From Saprospiraceae bacterium (lineage in GTDB: Bacteria > Bacteroidota > Bacteroidia > Chitinophagales > Saprospiraceae): DNA of 44,861 nt. Location of the stretch: positions 1 to 44,861 of the forward strand of contig JANQWK010000040.1 of NCBI GenBank assembly GCA_030729925.1, given 5' to 3'. A model generated the notes under the pieces. The model searched no databases. It had not been told where the DNA came from and saw only the letters and a program-made list of their open reading frames with translations. Below, piece by piece: positions 26,506 through 33,659 of the stretch. A program made the translations under genes and the position numbers. Every line of letters begins with the position of its first letter. Within the stretch, counting starts at the first letter, position 1.

Positions 26506-26579
26506 GGTTACTTTTTGGATGTTGGAGGGATTAATAAGGGTAATCCAGGTGGAAGTCACCTTAAGGTGGCTTCCACCTG
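26506..26579 (+). repeat. Dispersed palindromic repeat, copy 6
   Basis: Left box GGTTACTTTTTGGA, then GGAGGGATTAATAAGGGTAATC, then the palindrome with arms AGGTGGAAGTCACC and GGTGGCTTCCACCT around TTAA. Both arms carry the GTGGAAG subtype, so the stem is kept except for one G-T-type position. It lies between two convergent genes. Confidence 0.9.
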
Positions 26580-26621
26580 TCTTTTAAAACCCTGTTTTTT
26601 AATACCTTATTGGATTTTTAC

Positions 26622-27287
26622 TTACTTTTTTATGCCTCCCACGTGCTCATCAAACAGCTCATCCAAGGCATCGAACAAGTCATCTACCTCGTCAAACGAC
26701 TTAAATCCGGTTTTTTCCTCTAACCCACCTATGATTTCAAGTCCTTTGGGCTTTAATTGGGACAATAAAGGTTGTAAGTCTGCCGCGTCGAGGGGAATAG
26801 ACAAAAAAATCGGCATAGCATGGGCAAGAGTTGCCAAAAAATCCCCGGAAAGCGGGTGATGTGAGCGCAAAGCGGAAAAAGAGATATGGTTTTTTCGGAA
26901 ATCAAGGATAAAAGTATTTATCCATGGGCGATAAGTATTGATATGCGCGAGCAGTTCTTCCGGGGTGGTTGTAGGCTCGATGATCACGCGTTGGAACAAC
27001 CGGAATGCTTTAGCCAGGTTAGCCACCAGGGTAGGATCGGCAAACATGCTGAGCTCAATGGGATTTAGCTGAGCAAACGCAGCAATACTCCGAATCTCCC
27101 CCTCATCCTGAACATCAAAAGCCCCCATCATCTGCACGCCGCCTACCCATTCCCGTATGGCCGCAGCCTGTTGGGCGTTAAAGCTATCGTCAAAACGAAA
27201 GCTCAGGTAAGTGACTTCTCTGGCTGCAAAATATCGGGCATCGGTGAGATTCTGTACGTCTCCGGCGATAATTTCTGGTTTTGACAT
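26622..27287 (-). CDS. TrpF-like (phosphoribosylanthranilate isomerase fold) protein, likely non-canonical
   Basis: Starting at the ATG at 27287 (MSKPEIIAGDVQNLTDARYF) gives 221 residues; a longer reading to 27380 would overlap the divergent gene. The layout follows TrpF: the opening strand and helix resemble KICGxxxxxDA, and the end KGLEIIGGLEEKTGFKSFDE resembles the TrpF phosphate-binding segment GVDVSSGVExxPGxKD. However, the catalytic Cys of KICG is Ala (IIAGD), and the glycine-rich GGTG loop is absent (DFRKNHISF instead). It is therefore probably not a working isomerase. No tryptophan genes are nearby. It is divergent from the alkyltransferase-like gene with 15 bases between starts. Confidence 0.65.
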   Translation of the reverse strand: MSKPEIIAGDVQNLTDARYFAAREVTYLSFRFDDSFNAQQAAAIREWVGGVQMMGAFDVQDEGEIRSIAAFAQLNPIELSMFADPTLVANLAKAFRLFQRVIIEPTTTPEELLAHINTYRPWINTFILDFRKNHISFSALRSHHPLSGDFLATLAHAMPIFLSIPLDAADLQPLLSQLKPKGLEIIGGLEEKTGFKSFDEVDDLFDALDELFDEHVGGIKK

Positions 27288-27302
27288 CTGGAAAAGGAGT
27301 AA

Positions 27303-27701
27303 ATGAAACAAATAATTGTTGGCAAAAATACCTATCTTTTGAACCAGACAAAGATACAAACCGAAAACTTTGTGAAACACCTACATTATTTTGACCTGGT
27401 CTATGACCTTACCTGCTGCATTCCCAAAGGCAGAGTAACTACCTATGGAGCCATAGCCGATTACCTGTCCCTGGGATCTGCCCGAATGGTTGGTTGGGCA
27501 CTCAATCGCCTGCTGGCAACTCACGCTATTCCGGCTCATCGGGTCGTGAACCGCAAAGGTGAACTTAGTGGCCGCGCCCACTTTAATCCTCCCTCCCTCA
27601 TGCAGGAACTCCTGGAAGCAGAAGGCATCCGCATCGAAAATAACCAAGTGCTAGACTTTAAAGAAAAATTCTGGCATCCTGCAGAACTGGAAAAAGATTA
27701 A
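27303..27701 (+). CDS. Alkyltransferase-like DNA-repair protein (ATL, MGMT family)
   Basis: The 132-residue product matches the DNA-binding domain of O6-methylguanine methyltransferases: FDLVYDLTCCIPKGRVTTYGAIADYL, the helix-turn-helix with RMVGWALNRL, and IPAHRVVNRKGELSGR. The usual acceptor motif PCHRV reads PAHRV here (Ala78), as in ATL proteins, which bind alkylated guanine and flag it for nucleotide excision repair without removing the alkyl group. The ATG at 27303 lies only 15 bases from the divergent gene. An in-frame GTG at 27372, preceded by TATCTTTTG at about 27332, is an alternative start that would still keep the whole domain. Confidence 0.9.
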   Translation: MKQIIVGKNTYLLNQTKIQTENFVKHLHYFDLVYDLTCCIPKGRVTTYGAIADYLSLGSARMVGWALNRLLATHAIPAHRVVNRKGELSGRAHFNPPSLMQELLEAEGIRIENNQVLDFKEKFWHPAELEKD

Positions 27702-27818
27702 GTCTTGCAGAAAAGCCCAATTTGATGTTAATAGTGCGGTGGAATACAATAAATTATTATTTTTTGAAGTTCTTCACCCATACAAACAAAAGATAGTTAA
27801 CTACACAAAATTTGGTCT

Positions 27819-28061
27819 ATGACGCACACATTTACACAACACCTTCTGGTTAAATTGCTGTACAAAGAGGTTACACGCGGGGAAAGCGTGCAACTGCAAC
27901 GGCTATTCGCAAGCAATGCAGCTGCCTGCGAAAACTATCGGGACCTCAAACACACCCAGCGCCTGCTGTCAAATGTCCGATTCAATGCACCCAGTGCCGC
28001 CATGCGCAAGATTTTGACTTACAGCAAGCAACTGCCCTTGTCCTTGCAAGAAGAAGTTTGA
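27819..28061 (+). CDS. Small hypothetical protein (80 residues)
   Basis: The product is basic and helical (FTQHLLVKLLYKEVTRGESVQLQRLFASN, then an AMRKILTYSKQL end). It has no signal peptide, Cys pair or known motif I can name. The first half resembles the start of short helical Bacteroidota proteins that sit beside regulators, but I do not assign a function. Its reading frame is open from an ATG with an AT-rich leader. It stands between the ATL gene and recA, separated from recA by 170 bases that hold a long inverted repeat. Confidence 0.6.
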   Translation: MTHTFTQHLLVKLLYKEVTRGESVQLQRLFASNAAACENYRDLKHTQRLLSNVRFNAPSAAMRKILTYSKQLPLSLQEEV

Positions 28062-28154
28062 TCCTTTTCAAACCAAGGTTGGCCAAATCTTGCCAAAACA
28101 GGTCGTGCAGACATAAAATTTACGCCCAAAGCTTACCTTTATGGAGAAAGACTT

Positions 28155-28195
28155 GTTAATTACAAACAAAAAATTTATTTTTGTTTGTAATTAAC
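28155..28195. promoter_or_regulatory. 41-nt perfect inverted repeat upstream of recA
   Basis: Two perfectly complementary 18-base arms (GTTAATTACAAACAAAAA and its reverse complement) enclose the 5-base ATTTA. The element ends 36 bases before the recA ATG. It could be a terminator for the small upstream gene (a T-rich arm but no T-tract beyond it), an operator, or an mRNA leader hairpin. It does not match an E. coli-type LexA box. Confidence 0.6.
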
Positions 28196-28231
28196 CACAA
28201 AATGTATTGATCATCTCATAAAGTTTAATCC

Positions 28232-29293
28232 ATGTCAGCAGATAAAGAGTCAAAATTAAAAGCAATCAATGCGGTCGTAGATCGCATTGAGAAAGCATAC
28301 GGAAAAGGTACGGTGATGCGGCTTGGAGACCGCCCCGTTGTAGAGGTAGATACCATTTCCTCCGGATCCCTGGGATTGGATATTGCTTTGGGGATCAATG
28401 GTTTTCCCAAGGGGAGAATAGTAGAGATTTATGGTCCTGAGTCTTCGGGTAAGACTACCTTGGCGATCCACGCGATTGCAGAGTGTCAAAAAAGTGGCGG
28501 TATAGCCGCTTTTATTGATGCAGAGCACGCTTTCGATCGCTTTTATGCTGAGGCGCTGGGAGTTGATACTGAGAATTTGTTGATTTCCCAGCCAGATAAC
28601 GGGGAGCAAGCGCTGGAGATCACGGAGAACCTGATTCGCTCGGGTGCAATTGATATTATTGTGATTGACTCTGTTGCTGCATTGGTACCGAGGAGCGAGA
28701 TCGAGGGCGAGATGGGAGATTCAAAAATGGGTCTTCAGGCGCGCCTCATGTCACAGGCCATGCGTAAATTGACTGCTACTATCGGTCGTACTGGCTGTTG
28801 CTGCATCTTTATCAACCAGCTTCGGGAGAAGATCGGGGTGATGTTTGGCAACCCGGAGACAACTACCGGGGGTAATGCACTGAAATTTTATGCCTCTATG
28901 CGCTTGGACATCCGGAAAACGGGGGCAGGCTTGAAGGATAAAGAGGGCAATGTGATTGGTAATCATGTTAAAGTGAAGGTGGTTAAAAATAAATTGGCTC
29001 CCCCTTTCCGAGTGGCTACTTTTGATATCATGTTCGGGGAAGGTATTTCGAAAGTGGGTGAAATTATTGACCTGGGTGTAGAGGTAGAAGTGATACAAAA
29101 GAGTGGTGCCTGGTACAGTTATAACAGTGCTAAGATTGCGCAGGGCAGGGAGTCCGCGAAGCAGTTTTTGCTGGACAACCCAGAGGTTGCAACCGAGATA
29201 GAGAAAAAGATCAAGGAAAAGATCGCAGGTAAAGCGCCGGTTCGCTTGAGGTCAGAGGACACGGACGATATGGATATGTCTGGAGAGGAGTAG
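28232..29293 (+). CDS. recA: Recombinase RecA
   Basis: The 353-residue product is a full RecA. It has an N-terminal oligomerisation segment with [12 protein letters not shown], Walker [10 protein letters not shown] (residues 68-76), FIDAEHAFD, Walker [13 protein letters not shown], loop L1 GEMGDSKMG, loop L2 [18 protein letters not shown], and a C-terminal domain ending in an acidic [11 protein letters not shown] tail. It catalyses homologous strand exchange and triggers SOS cleavage where LexA exists. It is transcribed alone, preceded by a long inverted repeat and followed by a strong hairpin terminator that it shares with gldD. DAEHAFD in place of the common DAEHALD is a minor variation. 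Confidence 0.99.
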   Translation: MSADKESKLKAINAVVDRIEKAYGKGTVMRLGDRPVVEVDTISSGSLGLDIALGINGFPKGRIVEIYGPESSGKTTLAIHAIAECQKSGGIAAFIDAEHAFDRFYAEALGVDTENLLISQPDNGEQALEITENLIRSGAIDIIVIDSVAALVPRSEIEGEMGDSKMGLQARLMSQAMRKLTATIGRTGCCCIFINQLREKIGVMFGNPETTTGGNALKFYASMRLDIRKTGAGLKDKEGNVIGNHVKVKVVKNKLAPPFRVATFDIMFGEGISKVGEIIDLGVEVEVIQKSGAWYSYNSAKIAQGRESAKQFLLDNPEVATEIEKKIKEKIAGKAPVRLRSEDTDDMDMSGEE

Positions 29294-29316
29294 AAGTCAA
29301 CAGCCTGCTACAGGTT

Positions 29317-29362
29317 AACAACAAATCCGATCCCGGGACTTCCGGAGATCGGATTTGTTGTT
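29317..29362 (+). terminator. Terminator between convergent recA and gldD
   Basis: A 16-bp perfect stem (AACAACAAATCCGATC with GATCGGATTTGTTGTT) encloses a 14-base loop that can itself pair CCGG with CCGG, and is followed by TTG and, further on, a T-run. It lies 24 bases after the recA stop and 17 before the gldD stop, so it can serve both directions. Confidence 0.85.
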
Positions 29363-29379
29363 TTGCGAAGCCTCTTTTT

Positions 29380-29982
29380 TTATGGGTGCCACTCAAACGT
29401 ATTGATCAGCTCTATGATGTCTGCTTTGATAAATTCGTAGATAGGAGCAAGCGAATCGGGGTTGACCTGGTTGTTAAAGTAGAGCGATCCTCTGAAAAAA
29501 TGGGTATTCGCGCTGTCCGTCAGAAAAAACTGGAAAGGGGAGGCTACGGGGCCTTCAATATCGAAAATAAACCCCTGCACGTTGCCTTTTGAAATTTGCA
29601 TTTCTTCGATGTAGTTTGCTTTTTTGTTGTGCCAGTCCGCTAACTCAAACGCATCAGATTTGAGTTGTTCGAAGCCTTTCTCAGGAGTAACAGGGATATA
29701 GCTGCAGTGAATCCTGCTGTTGAAGTCTGGATAGTAGATATCAAACCAGCAAGGGTGAACGGGGGCTTCGCCAAAAAAGTCAGTATCCTGAATGATCTGT
29801 GTATATTGGGGGTATTTGAAGGAAAATTCGCAAAAATCCTGTTTGAAATCTTGTGACTGCTTCTGGGGATAATTGACTTTGGGATAAGCACGCGGCTTGG
29901 GTACAGGGATCTCAGGCTGACAAGCCGCAAACACAAGAAGTAGAAAGAAGGATAGAAATCCGATACCTGAAATGCGTTTCAT
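29380..29982 (-). CDS. gldD: Gliding motility lipoprotein GldD
   Basis: The 200-residue product has a lipoprotein signal with lipobox FAACQPEIPVPKPRAYPK, the PKPRAYPKV start typical of GldD, then CEFSFKYPQYTQI and CWFDIYYPDFNSRIHCSY. In Flavobacterium johnsoniae GldD is a membrane lipoprotein required for gliding and for stable T9SS function. It lies 3 bases after gldE, at the end of the mutY-ssb-gldE-gldD operon, the same gene order known in Flavobacteria. Its presence fits the T9SS cargo genes in this window. Confidence 0.93.
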   Translation of the reverse strand: MKRISGIGFLSFFLLLVFAACQPEIPVPKPRAYPKVNYPQKQSQDFKQDFCEFSFKYPQYTQIIQDTDFFGEAPVHPCWFDIYYPDFNSRIHCSYIPVTPEKGFEQLKSDAFELADWHNKKANYIEEMQISKGNVQGFIFDIEGPVASPFQFFLTDSANTHFFRGSLYFNNQVNPDSLAPIYEFIKADIIELINTFEWHP

Positions 29983-29985
29983 AGC

Positions 29986-31425
29986 TTAGGTGGACTGGTT
30001 TATTTTTTCGTTGGGATGTATCGTGAGCAGAATTTTTTCAATACGCCGGGTGCTCACTGCGATCATTTTGAACTTGAACTGTCGGAAAAACAGTTCAGTG
30101 CCTTGCTTGGGAAACACGCCGTGGAGCTCCAGGATAACCCCCGCCAACGAATCTGCTTCCCCTCTGATTTCTGCAAACGTTTCAGAATCTATATTAAGTA
30201 CCTTGCACACATCATTGAGGAGCGTTTTTCCATCAAAGATGTAATTGTGATCGTCCACTTTTTTGTACTCGAGTTCGATCTCGTCATCGAATTCATCTTT
30301 GATCTCGCCAATGACCTCTTCCAAGATGTCTTCCAACGTTACCAGTCCCGCCGTTCCACCATACTCATCCACTACAATGGCCATGTGCATTTTCTGGGTT
30401 TTGAATTCTGTCAGCAAATCATTGATTTTTTTTGACTCCGGCACATAAAGTACGTTGGCACGGATCAGTTCCTGCCATTCAAACTGGTTGTTTTCGGAAA
30501 GGTGACCAAGCAAATCTTTGGCATAAAAAATTCCGGTGACGTTGTCAAAATCATTTTCATACACAGGAATCCTGGAATACCCGGATTCGCGGATGATGCT
30601 TACAAGCGTCTGAAAATCGCTGCGGAGATCCACCGCGACAATATCTACCCGGGAGCGCATGATTTGTCTGACAGACACATCGCTAAACTTCACAATGCGC
30701 TTGAGGATATCAATTTCCTGCTTGGTGTTGTGCTCTCCGCTGACCGTAAGATCTATTGCCTGGCCGATCTCTGCTTTACTGGGAAAACTGCCATTTTTGG
30801 ACATAGGGTTGAGCCTGTTTTCAATGACATCAGAAAATCCTACCAAAAGCTTATTGAAAGGCGCAAAGATCTGCATGAGGATACTCAGCGGCCTTGCCAT
30901 AAATCGAATCAGCAGCATTTTGTTGAGGTTGGCATACATCTTCGGAGCGACTTCCCCAAACAGCACAAGCAGAAAGGTAACCCCCATAACCGTAATCACA
31001 AACCTCGATATATTGGCAATAGTTGTCGTTTCTGCAGGAATCCAGCTGACAATGCGCTCCGCCATACCCATGAAGAAAGATTCCGGGAAGAGCTGCCGGA
31101 TCACAATTTCTGAAATAATGACGATCGCAATATTGACAAAATTATTGCTAATCAAAATCGTCGCCAATAATTGCCGGGGCTTTTTGCTCAGACTGAGGAT
31201 AAGCTGGCTGCTTTTACTGTTTTCACTTTTCAGATTGTTGAGATCATTGGTAGTCATGGAAAAAAAGGCTACCTCAGATCCAGAGACCAAGCCGGAAAAA
31301 ATGAGCAACAAGACAACAGAAAACAATCCAAGCAATGTTTCTCCACCTGGAAAGATGGCAAGCAATAGCGGTAAGGCTAAAGAGAAAATAGATAAATGTT
31401 CCGGTTCAGGTTCCAAAGAGTACAA
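29986..31425 (-). CDS. gldE: Gliding motility protein GldE (CNNM/CorC-like)
   Basis: The 479-residue product has N-terminal membrane segments of the DUF21/CNNM domain (LFSVVLLLIFSGLVSGSEVAFFS, then further helices to about 190). A CBS pair follows (DVSVRQIMRSRVDIVAV, then VVDEYGGTAGLVTLEDILEEV), and a CorC_HlyC domain ends it. It is a partner of GldD in gliding. The frame has no ATG before the first membrane segment: upstream is a TAA at 31429-31431, and only TTG codons at 31425 and 31416 are available, so translation starts at TTG. It lies 28 bases after ssb and 3 bases before gldD. Confidence 0.94.
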   Translation of the reverse strand: MYSLEPEPEHLSIFSLALPLLLAIFPGGETLLGLFSVVLLLIFSGLVSGSEVAFFSMTTNDLNNLKSENSKSSQLILSLSKKPRQLLATILISNNFVNIAIVIISEIVIRQLFPESFFMGMAERIVSWIPAETTTIANISRFVITVMGVTFLLVLFGEVAPKMYANLNKMLLIRFMARPLSILMQIFAPFNKLLVGFSDVIENRLNPMSKNGSFPSKAEIGQAIDLTVSGEHNTKQEIDILKRIVKFSDVSVRQIMRSRVDIVAVDLRSDFQTLVSIIRESGYSRIPVYENDFDNVTGIFYAKDLLGHLSENNQFEWQELIRANVLYVPESKKINDLLTEFKTQKMHMAIVVDEYGGTAGLVTLEDILEEVIGEIKDEFDDEIELEYKKVDDHNYIFDGKTLLNDVCKVLNIDSETFAEIRGEADSLAGVILELHGVFPKQGTELFFRQFKFKMIAVSTRRIEKILLTIHPNEKINQST

Positions 31426-31453
31426 GGGTTAGTTAGACAATGCGTTCCCCAGA

Positions 31454-31897
31454 TCAGAATGGGAGATCCTCACCAGGCTCTCCGGGATCACTATCATGAT
31501 AGGTGTCCTGGCCGGAAGTATCATGACCGCCCATGTCCTGTGGTGTAAAAGAGCCAGTAGTTGCGGAGGTATCTTTCTTATCAAGCACCCTGAAGTAATT
31601 GGCTACTACCTCGGTCGTTCGTTTTGTGTTTCCTTCCTGATCCTGCCATGTACGGTGGGTAAGCTTACCCTCCACATAAACAGTCATGCCTTTTTTCAGC
31701 GTTGCCTGTGCCCGTTCAGCTAAATTACGCCAGACCACAATATCGTGCCATTCAGTTTGTTGCTGCCAGTTGCCGCCCTTATCCTTATAGCTTTCGCTGG
31801 TGGCCAAGGAAAAGCGGGCAAGAGCTGCACCATTTTCCAGGCTTCGGAACTCAGGATCTTTACCCAAATTTCCGATTAGTATTACTCGGTTGACCAT
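31454..31897 (-). CDS. ssb: Single-stranded DNA-binding protein
   Basis: The 147-residue product has the SSB OB-fold from the start (MVNRVILIGNLGKDPEFR, then FSLATSESYKDKGGNWQQQTEWHDIVVW, KGMTVYVEGKLTHRTWQD) to about residue 105. A flexible Gly/Asp/Ser-rich linker and the acidic tail EDLPF follow, which binds partner repair proteins. It covers single-stranded DNA in replication and repair. It lies 46 bases after mutY and 28 bases before gldE, the conserved mutY-ssb-gldE-gldD order. Confidence 0.97.
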   Translation of the reverse strand: MVNRVILIGNLGKDPEFRSLENGAALARFSLATSESYKDKGGNWQQQTEWHDIVVWRNLAERAQATLKKGMTVYVEGKLTHRTWQDQEGNTKRTTEVVANYFRVLDKKDTSATTGSFTPQDMGGHDTSGQDTYHDSDPGEPGEDLPF

Positions 31898-31943
31898 TTC
31901 GGTGGTAGTTTTTTGTTGTATAGGCCAATTCGCCTATACTCCT

Positions 31944-33059
31944 CTAATTTACTTGCAATTGACTAAATAAATTTAGCGAATTATCCTTTAAATACCAATC
32001 AATGATTCTCGGGAATGCGAATTTATCCAAGTTTTTCCAATTTATGCAAATTAAATCGGCCGGAAGCAGTTCGGGCTCGATTTGCCTGATTTCAAGCTCC
32101 CAAAAGCTCGCCAGAATGGTTTGATGGGTGAGCTGCTGTTTTGCTGAACCTGCGAGCTGAGCGCGAACGAGGTTATCTGGCTGTAAAATTGCCTGTAGGG
32201 AGGATGCCTTTGTTTGAATTTCCTGAAATGTAGCACCAGCAGCGGAGAATTCTACCAGGGGGAACTCGAACAAATGCCTCCAGATATCTTCGCCGGTTCG
32301 TTTTCGGATGATCGTTTCTTCCTGGCATTGAAGGATCAAATAATGAAAGTGTCGCGTCGTTTTTTTGAGTTTTTTGTGCTTCACAGGCAGGTTTTGGGTC
32401 TGCTGAGTCGCAAAAGCAACACATTGGCTTTGCATAGGACAATTGCCACAGCGGGGCTGTTTGGGCATGCAGTGCGTAGCACCAAAGTCCATGATCCGTT
32501 GGTTGAACTTGCCAGGTGACCGCTGGTCAAGCAACTGAGTAGCCAGCTCCTGAAAAAGTTGTTTGCCAGATTGGGAATCTATTGGCGTTGCAATCCCAAA
32601 GAACCGAGAAAGTACTCTTGAAACGTTGCCGTCCAGAACAGCGTAGGGCATCTGAAAAGCAAAGGAGGCGATAGCAGCAGCGGTATAAGACCCTACCCCT
32701 TTTAGCGCTCGGATTTGCTCATAAGTTACCGGAAAATTTCCTCCATGCTCACGGACAATATACTGGGCAGTCTGGTGCAGATTTCTGGCCCTGGAGTAGT
32801 ATCCCAGACCTTGCCAAAGCTTGAGCACCTCGTCTTCCGGAGCCCGAGCGAGGTCATGCACAGTCGGAAACCTGGATTTGAATTTTTCGTAGTAAGGGGC
32901 ACCCTGCTCCACGCGAGTCTGCTGTAAAATGATCTCCGACAGCCAGATCAAATAAGGGTCAGGTTCATTTTTCCAGGGCAAAGGCCGCAAATTTGCTTCA
33001 GCCCAAGCGTAAAGCTGATCCCTGAAAAATGCTTTGGTGGTTGAATCAATTGTCATCAT
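31944..33059 (-). CDS. mutY: Adenine DNA glycosylase MutY
   Basis: Started at the ATG pair at 33059/33056 (MMTIDSTTKAFF), the product is about 371 residues; the frame is open further up but crosses a hairpin. The catalytic Glu42 lies in SEIILQQTRVEQG. The helix-hairpin-helix is LKGVGSYTAAAIASFAF, and the catalytic Asp follows in AVLDGNVSRVL. The 4Fe-4S cluster site C-x6-C-xx-C-x5-C is complete in CMPKQPRCGNCPMQSQC. The C-terminal part is the NUDIX-like domain that reads 8-oxoguanine. It removes adenine opposite 8-oxoG. It heads the ssb-gldE-gldD run. The hairpin at 33062-33096 ends three bases before the start codon. Confidence 0.96.
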   Translation of the reverse strand: MMTIDSTTKAFFRDQLYAWAEANLRPLPWKNEPDPYLIWLSEIILQQTRVEQGAPYYEKFKSRFPTVHDLARAPEDEVLKLWQGLGYYSRARNLHQTAQYIVREHGGNFPVTYEQIRALKGVGSYTAAAIASFAFQMPYAVLDGNVSRVLSRFFGIATPIDSQSGKQLFQELATQLLDQRSPGKFNQRIMDFGATHCMPKQPRCGNCPMQSQCVAFATQQTQNLPVKHKKLKKTTRHFHYLILQCQEETIIRKRTGEDIWRHLFEFPLVEFSAAGATFQEIQTKASSLQAILQPDNLVRAQLAGSAKQQLTHQTILASFWELEIRQIEPELLPADLICINWKNLDKFAFPRIIDWYLKDNSLNLFSQLQVN

Positions 33060-33061
33060 AC

Positions 33062-33096
33062 AAAAATGGCGATAATGTGAAATTATCGCCATTTTT
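33062..33096 (-). terminator. Hairpin between the sigma factor gene and mutY
   Basis: A perfect 15-bp stem (AAAAATGGCGATAAT with ATTATCGCCATTTTT) encloses a 5-base loop. Read on the minus strand, its T-tract is followed by GTATGATG, with the mutY start at 33059. It looks like a terminator for the sigma factor gene, or an attenuator ahead of mutY. Confidence 0.65.
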
Positions 33097-33131
33097 GGTA
33101 AAACAATAAACAAAAAAAACCGAAAACTATA

Positions 33132-33659
33132 TTAGTGACTAGATCGAACGGCTGACTTGTAGTGCGCCAAAATTGCATCCTTCAACTCCTTTCGGGCAAA
33201 GAAAATCCTACTCTTGACCGTGCCGAGAGGCAGATCAAGGTATTCCGCAATTTCTTGGTACTTATACCCTTGATAGTGCATCAAAAATGGCACCTTAATG
33301 CTATTATCCAACCGATCCACCATCCCATTGAGCTCCTTCATCATGATATTTGAATCTCCCTCGTTAGCAATTCCCCCTGCACCTGAATTCAGGTAGTACA
33401 GGTTCTCGGTAGCATCCATAATCGTATTTGCCTTGGCCTTCTTTCTGTAGTTGTTGATAAAGATGTTTTTCATAATTGTAAAGTGCCAAGCTTTGAAATT
33501 AGTCCCAGGATTGAACTTATCCTGATTGGTCATAGAGCGGTATGCGGTTTCCTGAAATAGATCCTTCGCATCTTCCGCATTTTTTGTCAAGTTATAGGCA
33601 AAAGAGTACAGCAGGGAAGAAATTGACTCGAATTGACTTTGAAATTCCAGGTTAGACAT
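33132..33659 (-). CDS. ECF-type RNA polymerase sigma factor
   Basis: The 175-residue product has the two sigma-70 domains: region 2 (LLYSFAYNLTKNAEDAKDLFQETAYRSM, NFKAWHFTIMKNIFINNYRK) and region 4 (SIKVPFLMHYQGYKYQEIAEYLDLPLGTVKSRIFFARKELK), with the recognition helix at GTVKSRIFFARKEL. The linker is longer than in many ECF factors. No anti-sigma gene sits beside it, unlike many ECF operons. A Bacteroidota-type promoter with TTG-N20-TATTTTTG lies at 33701-33731. It is followed by a hairpin and then mutY. Its regulon cannot be named from the sequence. Confidence 0.95.
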   Translation of the reverse strand: MSNLEFQSQFESISSLLYSFAYNLTKNAEDAKDLFQETAYRSMTNQDKFNPGTNFKAWHFTIMKNIFINNYRKKAKANTIMDATENLYYLNSGAGGIANEGDSNIMMKELNGMVDRLDNSIKVPFLMHYQGYKYQEIAEYLDLPLGTVKSRIFFARKELKDAILAHYKSAVRSSH

